Of a DNA stretch of 64,000 bases, positions 1-11,689 are shown one piece after another. Source of the stretch: Hamiltosporidium tvaerminnensis. Lineage: Eukaryota; Microsporidia; Dubosqiidae. Where the stretch lies: positions 1,364,001 to 1,428,000 of the forward strand of contig JAKIMF020000007.1 of the NCBI GenBank assembly GCA_022605425.2, written 5' to 3'. Below the pieces are notes generated by a model that saw nothing but the letters and a program-made list of their open reading frames with translations, had not been told where the DNA came from and searched no databases. The position numbers and the translations under genes are program-made. Numbering within the stretch: the first letter of the stretch is position 1; each line of letters starts with the position of its first letter.

Positions 1-156
1 AATACTTTCTTTTACTTCGCTGTTATCATCTGTTATGCCATCATACGAAATTCTCATACAACACATTTCGTCTGTATTCGTTGGATCTCCCCGAATAGCG
101 TTAGAGTTATTTTCCGGTGGTGACGCTGCTATGCAAAAAAAAATATGAAAAAACAT
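1..156 (-). CDS. N-terminus of a putative secreted protein, cut by the window edge
   Basis: Reading leftwards from the ATG at 156-154, 52 codons run to base 1 without a stop. The first ten residues (MFFHIFFCIA) are hydrophobic and followed by A-S-P-P, which looks like a short signal peptide with a cleavage site near residue 11. After it comes a polar stretch with Asn, Asp, Glu and Ser and a Cys pair (E-M-C-C-M). Base composition is near-balanced from 1 to 130 against the AT-rich DNA beside it, as expected for a coding exon. A run of nine A on the plus strand (135-143) lies inside the leader, so the frame depends on that homopolymer being correct. I do not recognise the family. The leader plus charged ectodomain layout resembles the gene starting at 5,731, which may or may not mean kinship. 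The C-terminus lies outside the window. Confidence 0.6.
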   Translation of the reverse strand, partial: MFFHIFFCIAASPPENNSNAIRGDPTNTDEMCCMRISYDGITDDNSEVKESI

Positions 157-402
157 GAAATAAATTTTTTTTTCTATTATATATTCAGCAATTAACCAAA
201 AAAACACAGATTATTTCGATCGGTAATAATTTACAAAATATTTTAGAATTACTTTTTAAAGTAAATTAACACGTTTTTTAATTGGTCATTTGAAAAAAAA
301 ATATCAAATAATTTTTAAGTTTGATCAATATGATTTTTATTTTTTTATTTATTATTTAAAATTTATGTTCAAACCAATAAATTTATTTATTTTTATATTT
401 TT
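157..402. other. AT-rich intergenic stretch
   Basis: Very AT-rich DNA with long T and A runs upstream of the left-edge gene. I see no conserved promoter box, RNA gene or supported frame here. Confidence 0.4.
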
Positions 403-666
403 TTCAAAAAAAAGAATGTTCTACAAACAGCAGAAATGTACGTTTAGATGCATTCATATTCCTGTTATACACCAATGATAAGAATTTGCCATTACAAGAC
501 TTAAAATCACCAACCACTAGATGTTTATGAAATTATCAGAATGATGGATACTCCTATACAAAATTAATCAGAAAAGTTAGATTTAAATAATATCGCTCTA
601 AAGGAGAGAAGGAAAAAAATAAAGTGCATCTGAAACCGGAATAAAAGCAAAAATGAATATATTTAA
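403..666 (+). pseudogene. possible decayed coding relic
   Basis: One frame reads from 403 to the TAA at 664 interrupted only by TAG (445), TAA (502), TAA (565) and TGA (631). The peptide between stops is varied and hydrophilic (for example Y-E-I-I-R-M-M-D-T, then S-E-K-L-D-L-N-N, then L-K-E-R-R-K-K). No frameshift is needed. Each stop is one C-to-T change from a Gln or Arg codon, but the ancestral codons are unknown. The stop spacing is only moderately better than chance at this base composition, so this is a weak call. No family recognised. Confidence 0.3.
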
Positions 667-1114
667 CTTTTAACATTAGATATCTTTAACACAATAAGTA
701 AATAAAATTCTTAAACAAGAAAGCACTGCTACCATTAAATCATTTTTTTTTATAAATTAAACGTTTTTGTCATAATGAAAACCATTATTTAAATTTTATA
801 TAAAACCATAAATTTTATTTTTTTGTTTATCGAGTGTAACGTTTAACAGTAATTTTATCTATTTTAAATAATATTAAAACAATTAATTCTACGCTTTAAT
901 ATTTTTATTTAACCAAAGATCTTTACAAAGTTCAATTCATTAAATTGTGCATCTCTTTTATTTACAAACAAACTAGTTCACCCGGCGAGTGTTACTATGA
1001 TAATGAAAGATAGATTCAAGAATAAAAAAAACAAAAAATAAATTGGTTTAGGAATTTGATTAGTATTTATATATTTTTAAGTGCTTTTGAATATTAATAT
1101 TCTTTGTTTTTGGT
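667..1114. other. AT-rich, nothing identified
   Basis: No supported gene, RNA or repeat seen; homopolymer-rich AT sequence. Confidence 0.35.
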
Positions 1115-1330
1115 ATGGTGTCTAAACGGAAAAATTTTAATGCTTGAAGTGGCTACATAGAGTTATTATCTGAAAAGCAAGTGTTAATCAAAACTATTCT
1201 ACATATTACAGCATTTAGTCGCTTAGATTTTATTGTCTTACCAAAGATGAGTAGCAAAGAAACTTACATTTTTAATTTCTTATACGTTGGAACCGTTTTA
1301 ATGTGTGGGAAAAGTAAAATACCCCTTTAA
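1115..1330 (+). pseudogene. small broken ORF, unknown product
   Basis: An ATG at 1,115 (M-V-S-K-R-K-N) opens a frame of 71 codons ending at the TAA at 1,328, with a single internal TGA at 1,145. Sixty codons after that TGA are open, unusual for this base composition. The peptide contains basic and hydrophobic blocks such as K-T-I-L-H-I-T-A-F-S-R-L and a late M-C-G-K-S-K. I do not recognise it. The frame ends just inside the start of the C-rich minisatellite. It could be a one-mutation pseudogene, a gene whose start lies after the TGA, or chance. Confidence 0.35.
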
Positions 1331-1720
1331 TAATACTTGTATATTATTAAAACCCTTTAGGGTATCACACTCTTAAATAACACTCTATTCATATTTCTCC
1401 TTATATTGGCACCTTTCAACATACAATAATCTATATTAACAAGCCGTTAACCTATATAGGTAACTAACACCATTTAATTTACAACCATTATTATTAACAC
1501 CATTTAATTTACAACCATTATTATTAACACACTTTATACTATAACAATCATTATTAACACCCTTTAATCTGCAACAATCATTATTAACTCCCTTTATACT
1601 GAACTATAAATTAACACGTTTAAATAAAACCCCATAATAATCCATTTTTTTAATCTATCTTCATAATGAACACGGTACCCCTTTATATAAACAATACCCC
1701 CCTTTATTTACAGTCTTTAA
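1312..1720. repeat. C-rich minisatellite, 30-bp unit (TTAACACC type)
   Basis: From 1,465 to 1,614 the word TAACAC (last unit TAACTC) recurs every 30 bases exactly: 1,465, 1,495, 1,525, 1,555 and 1,585. The first two units are identical and the rest diverge slightly. Looser relatives (ACCCCTTTAATAAT, AAAACCCTTTAGGGTAT, GGTACCCCTTTATAT) extend it on both sides. Read on the minus strand the core is GGGTGTTAA, the same word that dominates the array at 38.9-40.6 kb, which therefore lies in the opposite direction. Confidence 0.8.
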
Positions 1721-3928
1721 CACATACATTCATTTTTATTTTTATAGATAGATCATTGTAAAACACAATATACTAAAATTAGTTTGAATATTATTCTTTA
1801 AGTAAAGTATCACAATTAATTAATTCGAACTTACGCAAAAAATAGTTCTCTACTCTACAAATTGACTAGTAATTAAAGTATTATCAGAATAAAATAAATC
1901 CATATTTCTTAAATATTAAATATATTTTTACAAATTAGAAATATATTTAAATAGATTGAATTTAAGAAATCTAAACTTAAAAGAATAAAATTTAAACTAA
2001 CTTAAAATTTTTAATGAATGATTTAGAAACCAGATAAACAGTCCTGTTTGTACTAAAGCAAAGTATATAGTAAAGAATTAATCCCATCTAATATTCAATT
2101 ATATAATTGTAATATTTTTTAAACGAGATGATGAAAATTAAGTCAAATATACAATTATAAAGAAAATATACTAACGTTTATTCCCTAAATATAATTATTA
2201 TCGTAAATTTATGATATAAAATCTGTTACTTCATTATGGACTTAGTTATTCCTTTCTTACTTCAGTACAAATTTTGTAGAATTAAAATAAATTTCTTTAA
2301 ATATTTGTAAAACAAGTTTTTTTGATTTATCGTTTTCTTTAGAATTTCTAGAAGAATTAAACGAATTTAAAGAAAAAAAATTATTTGAAAGGTAACTTGT
2401 ATGCAAAATTATTACAGGTTTTTACGTCAGAAATCGTAATTATATTCAATTAAATTAAAATTTGCTGTTCAGGCTCAAACGAAATGATACAAGATAACTG
2501 TTTTATTCAGATTTTTTGAGTAAAGCATGAATCGAATTATTTACTGAATATAAATGTTATTATTACTTTGTGCTTGTTTTCTTATTTATACCTTGTTCGC
2601 TAAATATTAATATTTCTTGAAAGGGAAATAAAAATGAAAGAAATTTAAATTCTATATTATAATTGAACCTTATGATTCGTTTGAATCAAATAATACATTA
2701 AAAGATTGACATTGGTGTCATAAAGATTTTGTATTTTAAATATATACTTTGTTTGAATATAATCAATACGAACCTTGAAAAAATACGAAGTATTACTTGT
2801 ATGATTGTCTGAGTATTTGAAGAATATTAGATAAATATATAAGATTCAAAAATTTGCAAAAAAATTCATAAAACTATTAAAAGAAAATTAGAAAAGGAAA
2901 CATGTGGAATTAAATATATTCATTTATAGCAGTTTACATTTAAATAATAATTTATCTATTTTTTTTGATTTAGTATTGAATACATAGATGAAGTATTGTT
3001 TAGAGGTAATGGTTTTTTTTAGATTTTATTGAAAAAATTACAAATAGTTTAATTAGTCTCAAAGTTTCTTAAAAATAATTATTGTATATCATCACATCTT
3101 TATTATTTTTGATTTTTTATCTTACTTTATTCTTTTGAGTTATGGAAAATTTGAATTTTTCAATTGTTCGTCATTATCGAAACATTTGACATATTTCATC
3201 GGATCGTTTTTTACTTCCTAGCCATACGAATAAATACTTTGAAGTCAGAAATTTGTTCGTTTGTTTTTGGTAGTATCAATATAAGATTCTCAATTTTGAA
3301 GGATATACATGATTTTTTGAAATTTAAATATTTATGACGTATTTAAAATAACAAGAATAGTGATGCCATTTTTTATATCAGTTCCGTATTATATAATGGA
3401 AATATAAAGTATACTGTAGGATTCCACAATCCGCAAATAATTTCTTGTGTTAAGTTTTACCAGTATTTTCAATTTTTTATTGCCTATTAGAAGAAACCTA
3501 AAAAATATAGAATAAGAAAAAAAATATAGATTATAACATATATCTAACAAAATAGCCATGGCTATTTTTATGCAAATTTTAGAAATCACATAGATTTTAG
3601 TATAAAGAGAAATAAGAAATAATTTTTTCTATCTGTCTATTTATTTAAACTATGATTCTTCTTATCTTTTTGCGAGCCTTCAAGTAGCTTCATTTATCTT
3701 TAATTTATGTAGTTTTAAGAAGAAAATTAAATTGATAACCCAATATAATGAAGGCAATTTAAACCATGGTATATATAATCTGCTTAAATAACATTGGCGA
3801 ATGAAATAATATGTTTTACGGGTTATAGTTGCATGAAATAAAAGGAATTTCAAAAGAAAACAAAATACATCTATTCATAACCGAAGAATAATTATATAAG
3901 AGAAATAAAAATAAATATAAAAAGGTAG
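1721..3928. other. AT-rich, nothing identified
   Basis: About 2.2 kb of AT-rich DNA with short shadow frames only. I see no repeat unit, RNA gene or frame with protein-like composition that I would defend. Confidence 0.35.
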
Positions 3929-5010
3929 TTCGCTAGAATAAGATTGAAAACCCATGTAGTATTTGATAGATTTCACTCAACGAAGCACAAAAGAAAGAAA
4001 TGGATCCATGCAAACACCCGAAAACATTTTATCAAGTTTGAGAAAACAAGAAACAAAATTCTGCTAAAATTGTTAGACCAGTAAAATGTAAACCCAAAAA
4101 CCGGATCTTTTAAAAAATTCCAATTATGTCATAACACCAATAGCTCATTTCGTAACTAGATTGAATTGATATAAAAAATTATGCAAAAGAAAATAACTGA
4201 TATAAGTGGATTATAGGCATTTTTGATGTTGCTCAGAAAATCATTTTTTTGAATTTAAAAATAAAACAGCCAAAATATTATATCTGCCTTAAAAAAAATT
4301 CTAATTAAAATTCCTTTGAATCTTTTACAACGCTATGACGGCAGTAAATCTACAATTCTAATGTTAAAGAATTCTATTGATATATAATTTCATTGCTTGT
4401 ATAATGTTAGATTTGTAAGTCGAGAGCCATGACAATCCAAAAACTAAGGCGAGGTGTAAAAAGGTAATCAAAGTATTGTAAAGAAAACGAAAAAAACCAT
4501 ATTTTTCGAAAAAATACCGTGTTGAAATTTGTGAGTAACTTGTACTTAAATCAATACTTCATAGACTGGGTCAATAAAGATATCATTAATGTAGGTATTA
4601 AAAGCCATAACAGCTATAAATATGTTGATTTTCTTTACTAAGTAAACAAATATTGAGAAAATTCCGAAACGCCAAGAGAACGCGGCCGTTGAACACAATT
4701 TGAATCCCCGAAAAAAAAAATAAACACTATAACAATTAATTGTAGAGCAGAGCAGCGATCTACTATTTATAATAAAAAAACGATGAATGAGAAAAAGAAA
4801 CAAATATGTTCGAAAGGGGTCGATCATTAAGATGTTTATTACAGCAGTTTCTCATTCAATTTAAGAAACGTAGTATCAATTCCACAATATTTGATACGAA
4901 ATATTTGACAGAAAAAAAAATAAATAAATTACTTTTTTGAGTAAAACCCGGAGGGTTCAGAAAAAGTGGGCTCTGAAAATTTTAGGATCTGGCATGAAAA
5001 ATATTTAAGT
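3929..5010 (+). pseudogene. possible old coding relic with many in-frame stops
   Basis: This stretch is less AT-rich than its surroundings. One plus-strand frame opens after a TAG at 3,926 and gives 51 codons without a stop (basic peptide, with K-H-K-R-K-K-W and N-T-R-K-H-F). It then continues to about 5,010 in the same frame with roughly 20 stops but long readable blocks, such as a segment with R-Y-D-G-S-K-S and one with P-K-R-Q-E-N-A-A-V-E-H. Stop density is somewhat below, but not far below, chance. No domain recognised. A minus-strand frame (4,546-4,827) overlaps it and may be only a shadow. Confidence 0.25.
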
Positions 5011-5727
5011 ATAGTAAAATTCATACATAAGAACAGAACAGAGAAGCTAGAGAATAAAATATTGCTTGTTCCAATCATTTATTTCTGTTTCGCCTTTTTA
5101 TGTCCTTGTTTTTTCTCTTTTTTTTTATTTCCATGTTCCCATTTCTTTTTTTTTTATTTCAATTTTTGAGATTTTTTTTTGATATTTTTGAATATTTTCG
5201 TATATTGAAAACTCCACATATGCTTACGAGAATATCTGGTTGATAATGTCATTTCAAAGAGATGAAAATAAACCATAACAAGAACTTTAATAAACTACAC
5301 ATCATTTCAAATATAGAAAATTTTTTCTAATTTAAAACTTGAAAGAATTTCATTTGCAGAGATTGCCGAAAACAATTATTAAACTTATTTTAAAGTCATT
5401 CATAAATTGATAATCGAATTAATAATCACATGACTTTGATGCAGTGTTATTATATAAATTTTGATTCAATAAAATATAAATGCAGTTATTTTTGAAACCA
5501 ATTTAATTTATAATCTGGTATCTGGCTTTAGAAAACTTAATCTTATTTAATATAAATTCGAAAAAGTATTAGATCGGAAACTAAATCTTAAGCAAAAGAT
5601 TTCTAACAATATAAGCCAAGATAATATATTTACAAATTTATTTTTTTTTGATTGTACAAAAGCCGAAATTCAATTAAATTATTCACTCAATTACCAAGGG
5701 TTTTTTTTTGAAACAAGAAGATTAATA
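5011..5727. other. T-rich intergenic DNA
   Basis: Contains a pyrimidine-rich tract around 5,090-5,180, then AT-rich sequence leading to the gene that starts at 5,731. No other feature supported. Confidence 0.35.
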
Positions 5728-5730
5728 CCC
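5728..5730 (+). promoter_or_regulatory. CCC directly before a start codon
   Basis: The start codon at 5,731 is preceded without a gap by ACCC, and a GGG followed by nine T lies about 30 bases upstream. CCC- and GGG-like motifs just before start codons are described for several microsporidian genomes. One instance in AT-rich DNA is suggestive only. Confidence 0.35.
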
Positions 5731-7830
5731 ATGAATTTAAATTTTTCGTTATTTTTTTATTCATATATATTTTAATGCTGTTGAAGCGTCTCCGGATCGA
5801 AAAAAAGTCAAGATATCCGACCATGAAGAAAATTTCTTTAATAATCACGAGACACCCGCTATAATAGATGGTATTGACTATCTTGGGTTTGCAAAAATAT
5901 TCTCTCACCAAAGTAAGCCATTAAAATCATCCAATCCAATCGAAGGGGCAATATCATCAGATCAAAGGGAAATATGTATTGCAACTGGTAGTGATTCAAG
6001 AACATATATCCCTGAACCTCAATAAACAGAATAAGACGTTATCTCTATTCGCGACCATCACCAGCACCAAGAACATCAAGACCAAAGCTCAAGAAGAAGT
6101 CTTCATGTAGCATCTAATATCCGTGACATCCCTTTTAACGAACTCCCAAATGTTATATCGAGTAATTCTCTGCCTTCTCAAGCGTTCTCTGCCAAAAGAT
6201 TCTATGATCAGAATTTTACAGAGGTCAATTCCTATGAAGCTATGTCACAAAAAGAATCTCAATTTGAATTTTCTTTCGATGATGTTTCTTCTTACATGGA
6301 ACTAAATTCTACAGACAAAGTCCAAGAATTCCATTGCAAAATATACCCAAACGATTTTGAAGTTAATGGGTCTATCACCTCGGAAAAAACACAAATAGAA
6401 CTTCATTATCAATACACCAAACTATAGGAAAAAATGATGCAGTAAATGATTCTTCAAAATTTAATCTCGAGTTCCAGTCTAAGGATACAAATGGCTCCGA
6501 CAACTGGAAAGAAGTAGTAAATAAGTTATTTATAAAAGGTTTAATCAAAAATTCCGGTTCAAATATGCGAGAAGAACTTATATCAATTGTAAAAGATGAA
6601 CTTGAAAAAAAAATTGAGGAAAAAGATAGACAATCTTATTTTAAATCAGAAGAAGAAGTTTTAAACTGGCTTAAAAATAAGAAATCGAAATTTTATTGCA
6701 ATAAATTTGAATCAAACAGTGATTTTAAAGAAATTTTAAACTTTGGTAGAAGGCTTGTTAGCTTTGAGAAAAATTCCTATTCGAATTTAAGCACTTCTGA
6801 GATTATGCGAAAAATCGATGGCTACCATTTAATAAATTATGCTAATGAACTTAGAAAAACCAAAATCCATCTTATTGTCCCAGAATTAAATTATCTTCTT
6901 GATTCTTTTGAAGAAAATATAATAGATAATATTTTACACGGAAATGCTTTATTGATACATTATTATTATGAGATCACCAAAATAATAATCAATTTAATTC
7001 TAAATAATAGTAATAAAGTTGATATAAATATCATCAGAAAAAATAGAAGAGGAAATGAAAAAATGGCAGGAAAAGAAGAAAAAAGTGGTAAAATAAGCAA
7101 AGAAGAAAAAAAGAAAAAAACTTTAGATGAAAGCGAAGAAGTAAGACTATTAGACATAAGAAGAATTTTTTTTATTAAAAGGTTGCTTTCCGAACTTTTT
7201 CCTTTATTTCAATATGATTCTGTGAAAATTGAAATATACAAAACGCTAAACTTATTATATTTTATTTCACATTTCATTCATCTTTCACGTTCATATTTGA
7301 GAAAATATTTTTTTCGATATAAAATGAATTTTTTATTTAGGTTTCTATTCGATTCGAATATAAATTTTAAAAATGATTTTAACAAAAAACTTATAGAAGA
7401 TATACTAGGCGAAAATGAAAATGGCACAAATCCTGATTTGTTTATTAAAAGCAAGTTGACTGCGCTATTTCGAGATTATTTTTGTTTAGATATTTTCTTC
7501 GATAAGGGTATCGCAATTATTGAAACCTACAAAGTATTTGCTATTGCGAAGAATAAGGATAAGGTAGTAACAAAAACTAATATAATTTCAAAATTAAAAG
7601 AAGATAGTGAGCAAAATCTTTTGGAGAATATAGATGCCTATAAGAATCGAAAAATAAATATATTTTTAAAATTAGAATTTCAAATTAATCATTCAGAATA
7701 TCTAGTTCTATCAACAACAATAAGTATAATGAATTTTTATAAATCACGAGGCCCCTGTGAAATTAGCAAAAAGCTATTGGAAGAATCTAACAAATCGTTA
7801 GAAGAATTAAAATTTAATAAAGTTGCGTAA
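5731..7830 (+). pseudogene. long secreted-type gene broken by two frameshifts and two TAA codons
   Basis: The ATG at 5,731 encodes a leader-like peptide (MNLNFSLFFYSYIF) ended by TAA at 5,773. In the next frame the reading continues from about 5,750-5,774 (N-A-V-E-A-S-P-D-R-K) to about 6,410, interrupted by TAA at 6,023 and 6,032. Near 6,405-6,420 it returns to the first frame (H-Q-T-I-G-K-N-D) and runs open to the stop at 7,828, including the intact 421-codon part from the ATG at 6,565. A single parental protein of about 700 residues would be expected. It is hydrophilic in the first third (His/Gln-rich H-H-Q-H-Q-E-H near 6,060), has a Lys/Glu-rich linker (K-E-E-K-K-K-K, around 7,105), and an Ile/Leu/Phe-rich C-terminal part. 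No family recognised. Alternatives: an intact 3' gene starting at 6,565 with an unrelated relic upstream, or sequencing indels; the two TAA codons argue against indels alone. Confidence 0.6.
7816..7821 (+). terminator. AATAAA polyadenylation-type signal overlapping the gene end
   Basis: AATAAA lies inside the last codons, nine bases before the end of the TAA of the 5.73-7.83 kb gene. Overlap of such signals with coding ends is common in compact microsporidian genes. The word is frequent by chance in this base composition. Confidence 0.25.
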
Positions 7831-9021
7831 AAAACTTTTTAACTAAGTATTTAATATTCTTTTTCCTTGGTTATAGTAAAAACTTCCTAATGTTTCATTA
7901 TCATTATTTTTTGTATTGCTTACAAATGAAAAATTTAATCTAATCAGAAAAATATTGAGTCAATTAATGCTTTAGATATAAATTAGTTACTTTTCTTTAA
8001 ATTTCTGCTATGAATTCCAATAATTCCAAAACCTCGATATTTTTTCTACCATTTAACCGCCACGTAGCTTTGAGATTTAAAATTTATTGCTTTTATAAAA
8101 TTAATTTGTTTGTGCATCCGGTTATTTACAGCAATTTATGTATAAATATCTTTACAGGATAAATCATCAAAAATAAATGATTCAAAAATATAAGCGTAAT
8201 ATTAATGGATTTAAATCAAAAGTTTAAATTATTGCGAAAGTTTTCATATATCCAGCAATTTGTTTTAAAATTCTAAAACAAGAATCACTTAATTTTACCT
8301 TAAAAAGACAGTCAAAGAAATTTCAATAAGAATTATTTCATTCATAAGAATTTGCAGGCCTGTATTCTTTTTATTATAAATATTAAGCCTTTTAGGTTGT
8401 TGAATGTCTATATTTAGATGTATATTTTTTACTACAATAGTATTGATAAAAATTATTTTTGGAAAAATACTTTGATTTATAAAATAATTCATTCATCTAA
8501 AATTCAGAGAAAAATGCAAATTTAAAATATGCTTATAATAGAATAAATAAGAAATTGTACAAAGCAACTAGAATATATAAAAAAATACCCAATATTGAAA
8601 ATTTAATAATTTTTGCAGAAATTTAACAAGGTAACGTTAAAAATTCAAGGCGCGGACATTTTAGCATTATAAACGCACCTATATAATTATAAAGTTAGAT
8701 GAGTAGACACAAAATATATAACCTCCAAAATTAAGGTTCTAAAAAACATTATAATAATTCCCTTCTTGAAACCGGAATCAAGTATATTAAATCACAACAG
8801 AATAACTATGGTAATTATATTCAAAATAGAAATTAAATGCTGAAATTTCTTTCAATATAAAAGTAGATTTTTTTTAGCATTTAATATATATTTGAAGGTC
8901 TCAAAAAAGTTTCTATATTTATTTTAGATAAGAGTAAAACATAATAAGTCGAATAAAGTGAGAATTATTGCAAGTATATTTCACATGAAAAATCAAAAGG
9001 TATGGCATATTAACAAATAAC
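7831..9021. other. AT-rich, nothing identified
   Basis: No supported frame, RNA gene or clear repeat. Short frames here have no protein-like composition. Confidence 0.35.
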
Positions 9022-9645
9022 ATGATTTTGTACACTGATCAGTGTATTATAATCCTTTTTGATGGCCGTCAACCCATTCTGACAAGTCATCAATATAGAT
9101 TATAAGACCATGATATACCACTAAGAGTAGAGCTATACTTCAGTCTTTGTACCAAGAAGCATTTGAAACATGATTTTATTGAGAAAGAGGCAACACCACG
9201 TGCTAAATTCTAATTAGAGTTATAAAACATAAATAGATGTTATAAAAGAGAAGAAAAAACAACTCATATTTCTGCTATATATTGTCGCTTATATCGAATC
9301 AGGTGCCGAGGAGGCCACAGCTAATTAATTGACTCAAATTGTTATGTGAAATTCTGAAATCAAAGCATACTTCAAAATATAAAAAAAATGTCAAATATAA
9401 ACGAAGAGTAAAAAAGAATTGCTAAAATTAAGAATAAAGAAAGCAAAAACAGGGTGGCGAAATAACATTGTGTTAAGAAATTTTTTAAATTATCTTATAT
9501 TTATTCTTTCATAAAAACCAGTTTTCTTAAAAGGCAAATTACATTGAAATCAAATGCGATATTTTTATACGTACGAGAATTAAAAAAAGAAGAAGTACGC
9601 AAATCCAAAAAAATCTTAAAAATAGTCAAAAATGTCTTTAACTAA
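9022..9645 (+). pseudogene. decayed coding gene, single frame with about seven nonsense codons
   Basis: An ATG at 9,022 (M-I-L-Y-T-D-Q-C) starts one frame that stays in register for 207 codons to the TAA at 9,643. It is broken only by TAA at 9,103, 9,211, 9,223 and 9,322, TGA at 9,355 and TAA at 9,409 and 9,463; the last 59 codons are fully open. That is about one stop per 30 codons, clearly fewer than chance. A central block, N-R-C-Y-K-R-E ending in C-R-L-Y-R-I-R-C-R-G-G, resembles the aromatic/Cys core of FLYWCH-type zinc modules found in some MULE transposases, but a diagnostic Trp and the final His pair are not visible, so this is only a hint. The C-terminal part is basic (E-L-K-K-E-E-V-R-K-S-K-K). 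It ends exactly where the next retroelement fragment begins. Confidence 0.5.
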
Positions 9646-10310
9646 CTTTAATTTATTAAACCAAATTCTAGTTAGAATGTTTTTCTACCTTTTTATATCT
9701 TTTTCAACTCTTTGGCAGTTTTTGCTCCTTTCTCTAAACACACTTTCTTATTTATATGAATTCAGCTTTTACTAGGTGGTAACTTTATTTAAATACAGGA
9801 GGATGTTATTTTTTCTTGTCTAACACGATATTTCTTGTAATTAGTCAGTTTAACTAAGAAATTGATTCTCGTTGCATTTTGCCTCTTTATAAAACAATTA
9901 ATGCCCATTATAAACCCTTTCAGCGGTTGGCCCCTATCCAACTCCTTTTTATCGATAGAAAAACCTTCTTGGCTGTCTTTTTAAGAATTTCAATTAAATT
10001 TATGTCTCTATCTTCGTAAGTATTTTCTGTTTTTTAAAATACGTTTAGGTATTTTTTTGCAAAAACCATCACAGGCTTTAAAAGATAAAATTAGTCAGAA
10101 CAAACCTATAAATAAGACCTAACCTATTATCTAAGAATATATACTTCTATAGCTTTTCTGTTTCAACTATATGAAGTGAATGTTAGCGAGTGATTTATTT
10201 TTCAACGCGCTTTATCTTTTTTTGACCGTTTCTAAAATATTAGTTAAGAATATATTTTTTTAAATAAAAAGTTGTAAAATCTTATACTATTGCCTCTTTT
10301 TTTCATCAGA
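9646..10310 (-). mobile_element. badly decayed second copy of the RLE non-LTR element end
   Basis: This stretch aligns base by base, with indels, to 11,690-12,310. Matching words include TTTCAACTAT.TGAAGTGAA (10,165 against 12,237), a TATAAAT.AGACC block (10,107 against 12,181), the ATCGAT/TCGATC region (9,952 against 12,018), and the start blocks ending in TTTTTCTACC and TTTTTACC. It carries the same C-terminal portion of the protein in the same direction, but frame and codons are lost. Both fragments lack the 5' end, as expected for incomplete target-primed reverse transcription. The resemblance fades beyond about 10,310. Confidence 0.65.
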
Positions 10311-10319
10311 CCACGTTGA

Positions 10320-10760
10320 TTAATTAAAATTCATTTATATAACATTAAGAGATTGATAAAATATGAATATAAAAGAGTTTTTCCGAAGAATGTAAGTGAA
10401 ACAAGAAATCAAGAATATTTATTTCTTCATTATCCCATAAACTTGCAGAAGCATATTTTCGTTTTGAACTAACACATCAGGTAGATTTGGTCAATAATAC
10501 ACCAAAAATTAATATTAGGATTTACATTTCATACAAATAAAAATTTTGGTTGTAGAAAAATGAAAAACATATATTTAATGTTTCAATTACTAGAATAGCA
10601 CAATTGGTTTTAAGTGTAAATAGTAAATATTAAGATTTCCAACGCCTTAAAAAACCATTGGAGTATGACGCGAATGAGTATACACAATACTTAAATTCAT
10701 GTGATGAAAGTCAAAATCTCGGAGATCTGTTTATTGGTTTTCCTTTCAAGCCCTAAATAA
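10320..10760 (+). pseudogene. possible decayed coding relic
   Basis: After a TGA at 10,317 one frame gives 50 open codons (with V-S-E-T-R-N-Q-E-Y and I-N-L-Q-K-H-I-F). It continues to about 10,758 with stops at roughly every 20 codons and no frameshift, including H-W-S-M-T-R-M-S near the end. Composition is protein-like, but there is no recognisable domain and the statistical support is modest. Confidence 0.25.
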
Positions 10761-11689
10761 ATAAAAAATATGGCTTCTAGAATAATTAGAAAAATCTATT
10801 CTAAATAAATTTTTAATAAGCCTTAGACAATAATGAGGATTTTCAAAGTATACTAAAGATAGAAAACAATAGTCTTTATTGTGTTTTTTTCGGTAGAGAT
10901 CAAACATGATAGCGACTATAAGAATGCATATAATATCGAAATCAACTGTCGCAAAAATTTAAGCGTATACGTACAAGTCTAGATACTGACCAGAGTTTGT
11001 ATTTAATTGTCGTACATAATCAGTTTGTAATAAAATGACATAAAATTAAAATATAACATTACTAGAAGTTACTCTGAAAGTACAGAGTATCAATTAAAAT
11101 ACTTTCATAGACCCAATGATAATATTTAAATGGAAATTTATTAGTAACATAGCTTAATTAGAAAAAAAATATTGTCAAATACTCGGTGGTAGCAAAATAA
11201 ACAATTAAATTATCAAATTAATCTAGATACAGGAGTAATCCATAAAGTGTATATATGCATGGAACTTTTATCGGGTGTCAAATAAAATCCAAATATAAAA
11301 GAAATATTTTAGAAATAAATTGAGAAAATAAATTTACAAGAGAAATTGAATTTCAATGTTCAAACATATTAGAAGGAAATAAAGGCAACAACCGATGAAA
11401 TGGAAGCAAATATTTACCATTATATTCACTTAGATTCTCAAAATAATTTTTACAAAAAATCAGACTAATAAAATGAATTAAAAGGTCAATAGTTTTTGTA
11501 ACATAGCGTCTTGAATAATGTTATTGGTTATGCTTCATTCACATAAAGCCATAAATACCAACACAATAAATTAAATTCAGAGCCATTCTTTATTTGTCAA
11601 ATGGAATCTAAACATTTTTTTTATAAATATTTGGTTTTTTTCTTATCAAATACAATATCCATGTGGTCAAGATTCAAAAAAAATGAAAT
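10761..11689. other. AT-rich, nothing identified
   Basis: A few 30-codon open stretches occur on the plus strand (for example around 10,930-11,030), too short to defend. No repeats noticed. Confidence 0.3.

Noticed and set aside
4966-5169. 67-codon frame ending in a Phe-rich tail
   Set aside because: The tail is a translated T-rich tract; no support beyond the weak relic in another frame.
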